From assembly GCA_903832085.1 (NCBI GenBank), contig CAIKZZ010000022.1, positions 95,947 to 159,946 of the forward strand: DNA of 64,000 nt, given 5' to 3'. The notes under the pieces are model-generated. The model saw only the letters and a program-made list of their open reading frames with translations. It was not told where the DNA came from and searched no databases. Positions 35,027 through 44,514 of this stretch are shown in pieces. A program made the translations under genes and the position numbers. The stretch is from an uncultured Pseudomonadota bacterium (GTDB lineage: Bacteria > Pseudomonadota > Gammaproteobacteria > Steroidobacterales > Steroidobacteraceae). The stretch's first letter is position 1, and every line of letters begins with the position of its first letter.

Positions 35027-38000
35027 GTAGTAGCAGCGATTCGTTCAGTGCGACGCCAGCGGATGCGCTGGCGCGCGCGCAGGCACTTGACACTAATTTC
35101 TCTTTTGTTGTGCAGGCTCCCGCTGGCTCTGGAAAAACCACCTTACTGACGCAGCGTATACTCGCACTACTTGCGCGCTGCGCTGAACCGGAAGCGGTAC
35201 TTGCAATTACCTTCACGCGTAAAGCGGCCGCGGAGATGCGTGAGCGGGTTTTGTCGGCCTTGCATCAAGCGGCAGCGAATGCGCCAGTCGACGGCGTGGT
35301 GCAGGTCACCACGCGGGCACTTGCTCTGCAGGTTTTATCAGTCGACGCCACTCATGGCTGGAATCTGTTGCAGAACCCAGCACGACTTAAAGTTCAAACG
35401 ATCGATAGTCTGTGTCACTGGCTCGCCGCACGTCTACCAATCTTGTCGCGTACCGGCGCGAGTCTGCGGGTCGCATCTGACGCGAAGGATTTATATCGGC
35501 TCGCGGCGCAGCGCACCATTGGTGAAATCGAGAGCCGCGACGCACTTGCCGTGGCACTCATGGTGCTGCTCAGGCATTTTGATGCAGAGGTCGATCGTGT
35601 CGAATCGCTGCTAGCTGACATGCTGGCGCGGCGTGAAAGCTGGCTTGAGATCACCACGAGCATCCACGCACAGTCTAGCGAGACGGTGCTACGAGAGATG
35701 TTGGAGGATTCGATCGAGTATTTAGTGCAAGAGCGGTTGATAAAGACTCGAGCCTTGTTGCCCGAGCAGCTCGCGAGTCGATTGTGGCCTCTAAGCGCAC
35801 AGGCTGCCTTATTGGCGCCGACGCAGACGCCTGGGACTGCGCAACTTGGTGCGATAGACGCAACGGGTCTCAGTGGACGTGCTGAGCAACTGCCGGCCTG
35901 GAAAACGCTCGCCTGGCAGTTACTCACCCGCCAAGGCGAGTACCGCAAGAAGCTTAGGAAGACGGAAGGGTTTCCGGCGAGTACGGCTTTAAAGAAAGAG
36001 TTTGATGAGTTACTTGGCGAACTACGCGAGCTGCCGGGACTGGAAAGCGGGCTTGCTGCAGTGGCGGCGTTGCCGGCGGTGGGTTATAGCGATGAGCAGT
36101 GGCAGGTGTTGCTTGCCTTGAATACCGTATTGACGGCGGCGGCTGCTCAATTGTCGGCAGTGTTTGCTGAGCAGGGCCAGGTGGACTTTAGTGCGGTGAC
36201 ACACGCGGCACTACAGGCGCTGGGCACCGACGAGGAGCCATCCGATTTAACACTCGCCCTCGATTATAAGTTTCAGCATATTCTCGTCGATGAGTTCCAG
36301 GATACATCGCGGCCTCAGGTCCAGCTATTGACGCGACTGACAGCTGGGTGGCAAAGCGGTGATGGTCGCACGCTGTTTCTCGTCGGTGATCCGATGCAAT
36401 CTATTTATGCCTTCCGCCAAGCCGATGTTGGTCTTTTTTTGAAGGTGCGGAATCTCGGTTTGGGAAGCATTGAGCTGCGGCCATTGTTGCTGACAGCAAA
36501 TTTCCGGTCGCGGCCGACGCTCGTTGAGTGGGTCAATCGAGCTTTCGCGCGTGTGTTTCCATCACAAGAAGACTATAGCCGCGGGGCCATTCGGCATTCG
36601 CCTGCCACAGCAGTTCGCGCGCACGCGGCGAACTCTGGCGCGACGTTGCGGCTATTGAAAGATGCTGATTTGACTGCTGAAGCACAGGAAGCGGCGACGC
36701 TGATTGAGAGTCTGCTGCAGGAGCAGCCACGACGATCTATCGCCGTGCTCGCGCGCTCGCGTCGACCATTAACGACTCTGGCGCAGGCACTGCAGGCGCG
36801 CAGCATACGTTATCAGGGTGTGGACCTTGTTCCATTAGTCGAACGCCTCGCCGTACGCGATGTGATCGCCCTGACGCGTGCTGTATTGCATCGCGGTGAT
36901 CGCACCGCCTGGCTCGCCGTGCTGCATGCACCGTTTATTGGCCTAGACCTTGAGTCGTTCTGGCACGTCTGTGCTGGTGATCCAGATGCTACTGTCTGGT
37001 CCTTATTGCATGATGAGGCTGCCCTAGAGGGATTAAGTCATGCTGCACGCCTTGTGCTTGGCCGCGTGATGCCGGTGCTTGAACGGACTCTTGCTGACGT
37101 TGGTCGTCGGCCGCTTGCTGAGTTGGTCGAGGCCACCTGGCTAAGTCTCGGGGGACCAGCCACAGTACAGCGTGCGGAAGATTTGCAGAACGTGGCAACG
37201 TATTTTGCACGGCTCGATACCCTTGAGAGGGCGGGCGATCTGCCGGATCCGGCTGGTTTGGAAGAGGCGCTTGGCGAGCTGTATGCACTACCGGATGCTG
37301 AGGGCGACCCCAATCTGCAGTTACTCACCGTCCACCGAGCCAAAGGGCTTGAGTGGGATGTAGTGATTGTGTTGGGCTTAGGACGCACAACGCGCAGACA
37401 AGGCACCGAGCTGTTGCAGCGGCTCGAGTACGCTCGTGTAGGGCGTGATTCCAGTTTGGTGCTTGCGCCGCATCGGGCCGGCGCTGAAACCAAGGAGCCA
37501 CTCGAAAGTTGGGTTAAAGGAATACTGGCTGAACGTGCGGAGCTTGAGCTTGCAAGATTGCTCTATGTTGCGTGTACGCGTGCGCGCGAAGCGCTGCATC
37601 TGATTGGGCATGTGACATCCAGCAAAGAGGGGGTATTGCCACAGCACGCGCCGCCACAGCGTGGCACTTTGCTTAGCAGCCTGTGGACGGCTATCGCCGA
37701 GGATGTGGACAGGGGAGTGATCGTATTACAGACGGCTCCATCGGCTAATTCTGCCGCGGTGTTTAGTGCGATAGCTGAGAACCCGCTGGCCGGTGCCGAG
37801 TGCTTAAGCCCTGAGTGGGTGCCACCCCCAGTTCGAGCTAGCATCATTGATTTGATCGACCTGCCGCGGCCCGCGGGTCCTAGTGAGTTTGATTTTGAGT
37901 GGGCGGGTTTTAGTGCACGCCACGTGGGCACTGTAGTCCATGCGGAATTTGAATATATTTCGAACATCAGCCTCGACCGCTATGACATCCATAAGCAGGC

Positions 38001-38451
38001 GCGCACCCGAGTATGGACAACCAGGCTGCAAGAGCTCGGGGTGCCGGGCGCACAATTAGCGACTACGCTTGAGCGCGTCCGGCGTGCGGTGCTAGCGACA
38101 CTAGACGATAAGCGCGGACGCTGGCTGTTCGCAAGCACGCATCGTGAAGCTGCGAGTGAGGTGGAGTTGTCCTACCTGCGCCAGAACCGACTAATCACCT
38201 TGCGCATTGATCGCACCTTCATCGCAGAGGATGGTACGCGCTGGATTATCGACTATAAGACTAGCGAACATCAGGGTAGCGACCTTGCGGATTTTCTTGC
38301 CCAAGAACAGTTGCGGTACGCCGAGCAGTTAGGTTCCTACGCGCAGGCGATGCGTCTGCTAGAGCCAACAAGGCCGATCAAGCTCGGGCTGTACTTTCCG
38401 ATGCATTCGGCATGGCTCGAGTGGCCAGCGAATGCCAGCACGGCATCCTAA
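35023..38451 (+). CDS. AddA-like UvrD-family helicase/nuclease
   Basis: Superfamily 1 helicase with a C-terminal RecB-type nuclease. Walker A APAGSGKTTLLTQR is at residues ~33-46, motif II ILVDEFQDTSRPQ near 420, GDPMQSIYAFRQAD (motif III) near 450 and LLTVHRAKGLEWDVVIV (motif V region) near 767. The nuclease DYKTSEHQG is near 1076. 1142 residues, similar to AddA (~1200). It overlaps the AddB-like gene by 4 bp. Together they should unwind and trim broken DNA ends; the recognised Chi-like signal is unknown. Confidence 0.92.
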   Translation: MSSSSDSFSATPADALARAQALDTNFSFVVQAPAGSGKTTLLTQRILALLARCAEPEAVLAITFTRKAAAEMRERVLSALHQAAANAPVDGVVQVTTRALALQVLSVDATHGWNLLQNPARLKVQTIDSLCHWLAARLPILSRTGASLRVASDAKDLYRLAAQRTIGEIESRDALAVALMVLLRHFDAEVDRVESLLADMLARRESWLEITTSIHAQSSETVLREMLEDSIEYLVQERLIKTRALLPEQLASRLWPLSAQAALLAPTQTPGTAQLGAIDATGLSGRAEQLPAWKTLAWQLLTRQGEYRKKLRKTEGFPASTALKKEFDELLGELRELPGLESGLAAVAALPAVGYSDEQWQVLLALNTVLTAAAAQLSAVFAEQGQVDFSAVTHAALQALGTDEEPSDLTLALDYKFQHILVDEFQDTSRPQVQLLTRLTAGWQSGDGRTLFLVGDPMQSIYAFRQADVGLFLKVRNLGLGSIELRPLLLTANFRSRPTLVEWVNRAFARVFPSQEDYSRGAIRHSPATAVRAHAANSGATLRLLKDADLTAEAQEAATLIESLLQEQPRRSIAVLARSRRPLTTLAQALQARSIRYQGVDLVPLVERLAVRDVIALTRAVLHRGDRTAWLAVLHAPFIGLDLESFWHVCAGDPDATVWSLLHDEAALEGLSHAARLVLGRVMPVLERTLADVGRRPLAELVEATWLSLGGPATVQRAEDLQNVATYFARLDTLERAGDLPDPAGLEEALGELYALPDAEGDPNLQLLTVHRAKGLEWDVVIVLGLGRTTRRQGTELLQRLEYARVGRDSSLVLAPHRAGAETKEPLESWVKGILAERAELELARLLYVACTRAREALHLIGHVTSSKEGVLPQHAPPQRGTLLSSLWTAIAEDVDRGVIVLQTAPSANSAAVFSAIAENPLAGAECLSPEWVPPPVRASIIDLIDLPRPAGPSEFDFEWAGFSARHVGTVVHAEFEYISNISLDRYDIHKQARTRVWTTRLQELGVPGAQLATTLERVRRAVLATLDDKRGRWLFASTHREAASEVELSYLRQNRLITLRIDRTFIAEDGTRWIIDYKTSEHQGSDLADFLAQEQLRYAEQLGSYAQAMRLLEPTRPIKLGLYFPMHSAWLEWPANASTAS

Positions 38452-38493
38452 GGCTGATAATTCTGTCTCGCGGAGTGTGTGTCCCGATTGCGC

Positions 38494-38499
38494 TATAAT
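38494..38499 (+). promoter_or_regulatory. Consensus -10 element (TATAAT) before the metY-like gene
   Basis: Perfect TATAAT 61 bp before the ATG, in the 108-bp gap after the AddA-like gene. No good -35 is found at 16-18 bp, so an activator may be needed. The ~55-nt leader is too short for the known SAM riboswitches and does not show their conserved cores. Confidence 0.5.
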
Positions 38500-38559
38500 A
38501 GTAGGACTGCTGCAGCCGCACTGCGGCCCTATATATGATTGCTCGCATCGGGATACCAC

Positions 38560-39864
38560 ATGGCCGCACCACGTCCTCCAGGCTTTGATACCTTAAGTTT
38601 GCATGCGGGGCATCACCCTGACTCCGCTCATGGCGCGCGCGCTGTGCCGATTTATCAAACAACCTCCTACGTATTTGAAGATACAGATCAGGCAGCGGCA
38701 CTTTTTAATTTGGAACGGCCCGGCTATGTCTATAGCCGGATATCCAACCCGACTGTTGCGGTGCTTGAGGAACGGCTTGCTGCACTGGAGGGCGGGGTTG
38801 GTGCGGTGTGTACGGCAAGTGGCATGGCCGCGATGCACATTGCGATCGCCACGTTGCTTGGAGCGGGTGATCACATTGTAGCGTCGTCTTCACTGTACGG
38901 TGGCACGATGAACTTACTGAGTCATACGTTGCCGCGTTTTGGAATCACTACGACCTTCGTTGCTCCGCGAGATATCCAAGGTTTTAAAGACGCAATCAAA
39001 GACAATACGCGACTGGTGATCGGCGAGACTATTGGTAATCCAGGGCTTGAGGTGTTTGATATTCCTGCCATCGCCGCGATCGCGCATGCAGTTGGCATTC
39101 CGCTGTTAATCGATAGCACCTTTGCAACGCCGTTTTTATGCCAGCCGTTAGCATTGGGCGCGGATCTGGTCATGCACTCGATTACCAAATGGATCGGTGG
39201 GCATGGGGTGGCGGTGGGTGGTGTGGTCATTGACGGTGGGCGATTCGATTGGGAGGCGTCGGGTAAGTTTCCGACACTCACCCAGCCGGTTGCTGGATAT
39301 CAGGGAATCGTTTTCACGGAGCAATTTGGGCCTGCTGCATTTGTGATGCGAGCGCGCACCGAAGGCTTGCGCCAGTTCGGCGTGTGTTTATCGCCGATGA
39401 ATGCATTTCACTTATTGCAGGGTGTTGAGACTTTAAGTCTGCGCATGCAGCGCCATATGGAGAACACGGCTGCGGTGCTGGGGTTTTTGAAAGGCAACGA
39501 TGCTGTCGCTTGGGTGAACCATCCCAGTTTGCCGGATCATCCCGATCATGCGCTGGCATCTCGTTTGCTGCCACACGGGGCCGGTTCGATGATCAGTTTT
39601 GGGATCAAGGGCGGGCGTGCCGCTGGCGCAAAAATGATTGATTCGTTACGGCTCGCAAGTCATTTAGCCAATGTGGGTGATGCTAAAACGCTGGTGATCC
39701 ATCCTGCTAGCACGACACATCAACAGATGAGCGCGGCGCAGCTGAATGCGGCGGGTATCGGTGAGGATATGGTACGTCTATCGGTTGGCATTGAATCCGT
39801 CGCTGACATTATCGCTGATCTTGGTCAGGCGCTGCGCGCTGCGACTAAAGCGGCGCGGAGTTAA
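38560..39864 (+). CDS. metY: O-acetylhomoserine aminocarboxypropyltransferase-type PLP enzyme
   Basis: Cys/Met-metabolism PLP enzyme that puts sulfide (or methanethiol) on O-acetylhomoserine to give homocysteine or methionine. FDTLSLHAGHHPD and VPIYQTTSYVFEDTDQAA are MetY-like N-terminal signatures. The PLP lysine is Lys210 in HSITKWIGGHG. 434 residues fits MetY (~430) rather than MetB or MetC (~390). ATG 38560 begins MAAPRPPGFDT. It probably leads an operon with the hydrolase 5 bp downstream and the MFS gene. Confidence 0.9.
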   Translation: MAAPRPPGFDTLSLHAGHHPDSAHGARAVPIYQTTSYVFEDTDQAAALFNLERPGYVYSRISNPTVAVLEERLAALEGGVGAVCTASGMAAMHIAIATLLGAGDHIVASSSLYGGTMNLLSHTLPRFGITTTFVAPRDIQGFKDAIKDNTRLVIGETIGNPGLEVFDIPAIAAIAHAVGIPLLIDSTFATPFLCQPLALGADLVMHSITKWIGGHGVAVGGVVIDGGRFDWEASGKFPTLTQPVAGYQGIVFTEQFGPAAFVMRARTEGLRQFGVCLSPMNAFHLLQGVETLSLRMQRHMENTAAVLGFLKGNDAVAWVNHPSLPDHPDHALASRLLPHGAGSMISFGIKGGRAAGAKMIDSLRLASHLANVGDAKTLVIHPASTTHQQMSAAQLNAAGIGEDMVRLSVGIESVADIIADLGQALRAATKAARS

Positions 39865-39869
39865 GTACG

Positions 39870-40679
39870 ATGGAATTGAAAGTCAATAGCAAGATTGTGT
39901 ATGCAGCAACTGGTGGGCGCGTGCACGAACCCAATAGGCCACTCGTTGTCCTGGTGCACGGAGCGGGGCTCGATCACACAGTTTGGGCTTTGCAAAGTCG
40001 CTGGTTAGCATTTCATGGGTTTAATGTGGTGGCGGTGGATTTGCCTAGCCATGGGCATACACCCGGTACATGCCTTACGGACATCGGTGCAATGGCGGAT
40101 TGGATCGGCGCAGTTGTGACGAGCTTGGATCTTGGTGCCGCGTGCTTGATTGGTCATTCAATGGGCGCACTAGTGGCGCTTGAAACAGCAGCGCGGTTTT
40201 CGAAGCAAGTGGCTAGTCTGACGTTGATTGGTGCGGCTGCGGCCATGCCGGTGCATCCGGATTTGCTTGCCCAAGCGCAGGCAAATCATCACGATGCCAT
40301 TGATATGGTGAATTTATGGGGCTTCGGTGCAGCAGCGGGTCTTGGTGGTAGCGCAAGTCCTGGTCTGTGGATGACTGGTGTCGGTGAGCGGTTGTTGGAG
40401 CGTGGAAAGCCAGGCGTGCTCTATACGGATCTTGCCGCGTGTAATGCCTATCAAGGTGCTCTGGCGGCTGCACAGTCGCTTGAAATCCCGGTCTTGTTAG
40501 TGAGTGGTAGTGCTGATGTGATGACGCCACTGCGGGGTGCGCGAGCCTTGGCCGAGGCGTGCCGACAGGCGCGTGTGGTCGTCGTTGAGGGTGCGGGGCA
40601 TATGCTCATGAGTGAGCGTCCATATGACGTACAAGCGGCCTTGGGCTCGCACCTCAAGATGGGCGCGCGCGCGGCCTGA
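39870..40679 (+). CDS. Alpha/beta hydrolase
   Basis: Standard fold with all parts of the triad: GHSMGA with nucleophile Ser97, an acid in VSGSADVMTP and the histidine in VEGAGHMLMSERP. The oxyanion segment is VLVHGAGLDHTVW. 269 residues. It begins 5 bp after the metY-like stop. Substrate unknown; esters or carbon-carbon-bond substrates are both possible in this family. Unlike the 22.3-kb hydrolase it should be active. Confidence 0.9.
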   Translation: MELKVNSKIVYAATGGRVHEPNRPLVVLVHGAGLDHTVWALQSRWLAFHGFNVVAVDLPSHGHTPGTCLTDIGAMADWIGAVVTSLDLGAACLIGHSMGALVALETAARFSKQVASLTLIGAAAAMPVHPDLLAQAQANHHDAIDMVNLWGFGAAAGLGGSASPGLWMTGVGERLLERGKPGVLYTDLAACNAYQGALAAAQSLEIPVLLVSGSADVMTPLRGARALAEACRQARVVVVEGAGHMLMSERPYDVQAALGSHLKMGARAA

Positions 40680-40697
40680 GTGCTGCAGTCGTAAGCA

Positions 40698-41951
40698 GTG
40701 ACCGTGTTGTCTCATGCGGGTCCCACGGATGACTCACGCCACATTCGTGGTGCGGTGGTGCTGTTACTCGCCGCGGCTGTGTTTATTAACTATGCCGACA
40801 GGGGCGTGCTCGCGACCGCGAGCCCGCTCATTAAAACGACTCTGCACCTGTCAAATAGTCAGATTGGCGTCCTGCTGTCGGCCTTTTTTTGGTCCTATGC
40901 TCTGTTACAGCCGCTCGCTGGCTGGTTATCTCAGCGCCTCGATGTGCGTCTACTGCTAGCCGGCGGGTTACTGCTGTGGGCGACGGCGACCGCGCTCAGT
41001 AGTCTCGCTGCGGGATTTGTGAGTCTGCTGGTTTTGCGTGTCCTACTCGGCCTTGGCGAGAGTGTGACCTACCCGTGCTGTGCGATGTTGTTGGCGTCGC
41101 GGGCACTAGAGGCTGAGCGGGGACGCGCTAATGGCTTTGTGGGCGTGGGTCAGGCGCTAGGTCCGACCATTGGGACGCTGCTCGGCGGTCTTGCTATCCA
41201 AAGTGTGGGCTGGCGCGCCACCTTTGCGGTCTTTGGAGTCCTGTCTCTTATTTGGCTGGTACCTTGGTTACGTGTACCGCGCGCTGATCTTGACCTTACT
41301 GAGGCAGGCGGCGCGGCGAGCGCAGTTCCATACCGTCGATTGTTGTCTGAGCGCACCTTGTGGCTCGCGAGCGCGGGGCATTTTGCGTCTAACTATAGTT
41401 ACTACGTGGTGATTGGCTGGATGCCGCTGTACTTAGTACAAAGTCATGGGCTCGGTATTAGGATCATGGCGGGTCTGGCAAGTGGAGTGTATGCGCTTCA
41501 GGCGTTGAGTGCTGCGGTTGCTGGCGTGGTGTCGGATCGTATGATCCGGCGCGGCATCGCGCCGAGTGTGGTGCGTACAGGATTTCTGGTCGCAGGATTA
41601 CTTGGGTCTGGCGCGAGCATGCTCCTGTGCGCTTATGCGAGCACGCCGCTTGCTGTGTGCTGTCTGCTTGTCTCAGGAATCTTTTTCGGAATACAAAGCC
41701 CCTGCCTGATGGCGCTGTCGCAAAGCGTGGCTGGCCCCCAGGCGGCGGGACGTTGGATCGGTCTGCAGAATTTGATCGCTAATCTTGCCGGTGTCGCGGC
41801 GCCCCTAGCGACAGGACTGATCGTTGATCGGTCGGGGAGCTTCGCACTGGCCTTTCTACTGGCAGCGGTCGTGACGGCATCGGGAGCTTTAGTATATGGG
41901 CTGGGGCTACGCGGGGCGCATCCGATCAATTGGCGCGTGACATCGATTTGA
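40698..41951 (+). CDS. Major facilitator superfamily transporter
   Basis: 417 residues with about 12 membrane helices. INYADRGVLATASPLI and GVLLSAFFWSYALLQPLAGWLSQR are typical of the anion:cation symporter branch (organic-acid transporters), with RVLLGLGESVTYPC in helix 4. GTG 40698 lies 18 bp after the hydrolase stop. It probably transports a carboxylate; the direction and substrate are not readable. Convergent with gspN. Confidence 0.88.
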   Translation: MTVLSHAGPTDDSRHIRGAVVLLLAAAVFINYADRGVLATASPLIKTTLHLSNSQIGVLLSAFFWSYALLQPLAGWLSQRLDVRLLLAGGLLLWATATALSSLAAGFVSLLVLRVLLGLGESVTYPCCAMLLASRALEAERGRANGFVGVGQALGPTIGTLLGGLAIQSVGWRATFAVFGVLSLIWLVPWLRVPRADLDLTEAGGAASAVPYRRLLSERTLWLASAGHFASNYSYYVVIGWMPLYLVQSHGLGIRIMAGLASGVYALQALSAAVAGVVSDRMIRRGIAPSVVRTGFLVAGLLGSGASMLLCAYASTPLAVCCLLVSGIFFGIQSPCLMALSQSVAGPQAAGRWIGLQNLIANLAGVAAPLATGLIVDRSGSFALAFLLAAVVTASGALVYGLGLRGAHPINWRVTSI

Positions 41952-41990
41952 GTCTGTCTGTGCCGCACACGACACTCTCCATAGACGTAC

Positions 41991-42764
41991 TTAGTAAGTC
42001 CCGGTAATTTCAAAATCATGCGGACCTGCGGGGTCTGAGACTCCTAGGAAGCCAAGAGCGATGCGCAGTTCCTCGGGCGCGTTCGGCCCGTAGGATAGGT
42101 CACCGTGCAAGTTAAAAGCGTGCGAGGGTTGCAGTTTAAGTTCAGCCGCCACTTTGAGGAGGCCCTCGACATCATGCACATGTCCTATCACAGTGCCATC
42201 CGTATGCGTAGGTTCACTGAAAGCGAGTTCGTAGCTACCAACGATGACTGCCGATCGTGGCGGTTGCAGTTGCGATAGGGTTAATCGACCATCGATCGCA
42301 ATAGGCCAACCATGCCGGATCGTTGCTGAGCTGATATCGGTGTTCAGTATACCAACCCAACTCGCGTCTCCATTGGCAGCACGTGGTTGAGTACTAATTA
42401 GAACGTTGCTGAGGAGCGCTAGCGAGACGGATGCGTCTACATGTGTCAGACGTAGGTCCTTATCTTGCGTGATGTCAAAGTCCAGACGCACATACTCTTT
42501 TGCGTGCGTTATCTCGAGGTTGCCTGCGGGATGAGCGAGTAGCAGGCTGGATAGATTAATGCGCCAGCTGAGGTCGCCCACTGGTACATGTCGTATGCGT
42601 ATGTCGGTTGCGGAGCCATGCAGTACTGTGCCTGACAGTGTCGAGACTTCAATTGTGGCTGGCAGCCAGATCTTTAGTAACTGCGCTGGACAGTAGGCGA
42701 GGCTAGCTATGAGCGCGCCACCGAGCAAGAGGACGCTTGCGACGGCGCGCACGAGTAGCCGCAC
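41991..42764 (-). CDS. gspN: Type II secretion system protein N
   Basis: 257 residues with an N-terminal signal-anchor (VRAVASVLLLGGALIASLAY) and a beta-rich periplasmic part. LSGTVLHGSATDIRI and LSWRINLSSLL fit the GspN family, an accessory inner-membrane/periplasmic part of the type II machine. It is the last gene of the gspG-N operon, with a 2-bp gap after gspM. Confidence 0.85.
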   Translation of the reverse strand: MRLLVRAVASVLLLGGALIASLAYCPAQLLKIWLPATIEVSTLSGTVLHGSATDIRIRHVPVGDLSWRINLSSLLLAHPAGNLEITHAKEYVRLDFDITQDKDLRLTHVDASVSLALLSNVLISTQPRAANGDASWVGILNTDISSATIRHGWPIAIDGRLTLSQLQPPRSAVIVGSYELAFSEPTHTDGTVIGHVHDVEGLLKVAAELKLQPSHAFNLHGDLSYGPNAPEELRIALGFLGVSDPAGPHDFEITGTY

Positions 42765-42766
42765 GC

Positions 42767-43261
42767 TTAGCCTCCAACCAAGGTCACCGAGGCATTGATG
42801 TGGCCTGGGACTTCAGTTTTTTCGAGCGTGGCTGATTGAATGCGCAGGCCATACTCGCGCTCCAGTTTTAAAATCCAAGTAATGACCAGCTCGTAGGTCG
42901 CATCTTCGATGCGCACGCGCGTGCCACCGGCTCCTGCAGGTTCAGTGCCGCGTAGGTTGCCTGCAATGCCACCATCACGTGTACTGCGATCGATGATTGT
43001 TACCAGGGCTGTACCGCTTGCCTGGGGCTGGGGAGCGGAACGTAGTTCGACCAGATTCGCTTCAATGTAGGCTATATCCGCGCGCGTTTGTGCGACGTGA
43101 GCCTGTAAGTGGGCATGGGCTGTGTTGAGTCGCAAGACGACGCCCAGCAGGAGCGTGACTCCAAGGACGATAGCACCGATGTATGCAATTCGCTGGTCGC
43201 GCGCTGAAAGTGTGCCATACCATGCGCGCACGAGTTCGACTGCGCGTTGAAGAGTGTTCAT
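42767..43261 (-). CDS. gspM: Type II secretion system protein M
   Basis: 164 residues, with a short cytoplasmic N terminus (TLSARDQRIAYIG), one membrane helix at ~24-44 and a ferredoxin-like periplasmic domain. It binds GspL in the inner-membrane platform. It overlaps the gspL stop by 4 bp. Confidence 0.88.
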   Translation of the reverse strand: MNTLQRAVELVRAWYGTLSARDQRIAYIGAIVLGVTLLLGVVLRLNTAHAHLQAHVAQTRADIAYIEANLVELRSAPQPQASGTALVTIIDRSTRDGGIAGNLRGTEPAGAGGTRVRIEDATYELVITWILKLEREYGLRIQSATLEKTEVPGHINASVTLVGG

Positions 43262-44511
43262 GGTGCTGGCTCCTGCAGGCGTAGACGGCCTTGAAAGCGC
43301 GAATCCTTTTGGGTTGCGCTTAGCAGTTCTGCAGAAAACCCACGTCCACGCGCGGCAGCACGTAATGCATCTAGCGACGCCACATCGGGTGCATCGACCG
43401 TGACCTCTGCTGTGTGGTCGTGATAATTGATGCTGTTGACGCTAATGGTCGGGGCGCTCTGGAGTGCGCCACCCATCGCGCTGAGCATTCCCACGAGGCC
43501 TTCGTTGACTGCTGCACGCTGCGCACGCAGACGGCTATCAACGGATGCACGTAAGTTAGGAAGACGTTCGATGTGGGTGATGTCCGGTAGCGCCTCGGCG
43601 GCCACAGCGCGTAATTGCGTGGCAAGGCGTGCGTCTTCGCGGTGTAGCTGCCAAATCTGGGTAGTAACGACTACTAGGTGGAGAAACACAGTCAGTGCCA
43701 CAAGAGCCATCGGCAGACGCCACGGTCGTACTCCGCCAGTTAAGCTGTAGCGTGGCGCAAAAGCCCCTTGCAGTAAACTGACAGGCGTCAGAGCCGTCAG
43801 CGTCGTGGCCAGCAGAGGCAGTAGTCCATCATTCAATAATTGCACTTTGAGATTCGCAACACGTCCTCGCAGGGTCTCGAGCGTTGTAGCGTTCATATCC
43901 CAATCTGCGCGTGATGCGTAGACGATCAATGTGTCGGCAGTCGGCTCAGACGTGGCATCGTTTAGGAAGCCCGCAATGCCAAGTGCGGTGGGCAGTGGCT
44001 CAGCATCGAGCGTGACCGGCGGCTGGCCTGGGCGGCGCACTAAGAGCCGTTGGCCGTCAATCACGAGGACGCATTGGCTGGGGTTGTCGGGGATTAACGC
44101 CGAATCGGCGTACGCTGCGGCTGGCTGAAGGCCGGCAGCCGTTATCTGGCCAAGCCAGCCCGCAAACGCCGCCCGATCAACCGCCGCAACCGGTAGTGCG
44201 CCATCGCGCCCGACACGGCCTAGCGCAAAATGCATCGCGTCGATCTCGCTGGCAAGTTGCTCTTCAAGCGCATAGGGCACCAACTGCGCCAGCTTGTGCA
44301 GCCCACGGGCCGGCAACTGTGGCGCGGCAAGCAGAACGTTCTCACCGGGCACGAGCCACACGCAACGACCGCTGCCGATCGCGGCCGCGGCTTGCGTAAG
44401 CGTGCCGCTGACTGGCGTGGCGATAGCCGCCGGACTCGCGAACGACCACCACTCAGCCCGGTCCATAGGGCCACCCGGAAGCGGAAAGCGAAGTAGAAAT
44501 TGGTCAGCCAT
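43258..44511 (-). CDS. gspL: Type II secretion system protein L
   Basis: 417 residues. The cytoplasmic actin-like domain (~1-240) includes WLVPGENVLLAAPQLPARG and LAQLVPYALEEQLA, the part that holds the GspE ATPase. One membrane helix follows (PMALVALTVFLHLVVVTTQI, ~260-280), then a periplasmic ferredoxin-like domain that pairs with GspM. Starts 3 bp after the gspK stop. Its partner gspE is not in the window. Confidence 0.9.
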   Translation of the reverse strand: MADQFLLRFPLPGGPMDRAEWWSFASPAAIATPVSGTLTQAAAAIGSGRCVWLVPGENVLLAAPQLPARGLHKLAQLVPYALEEQLASEIDAMHFALGRVGRDGALPVAAVDRAAFAGWLGQITAAGLQPAAAYADSALIPDNPSQCVLVIDGQRLLVRRPGQPPVTLDAEPLPTALGIAGFLNDATSEPTADTLIVYASRADWDMNATTLETLRGRVANLKVQLLNDGLLPLLATTLTALTPVSLLQGAFAPRYSLTGGVRPWRLPMALVALTVFLHLVVVTTQIWQLHREDARLATQLRAVAAEALPDITHIERLPNLRASVDSRLRAQRAAVNEGLVGMLSAMGGALQSAPTISVNSINYHDHTAEVTVDAPDVASLDALRAAARGRGFSAELLSATQKDSRFQGRLRLQEPAP

Positions 44512-44514
44512 TCA

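Noticed and set aside
38500..38559. SAM riboswitch before the metY-like gene
   Set aside because: The leader is only ~55 nt and shows none of the SAM-I, SAM-II or SAM-IV core patterns.
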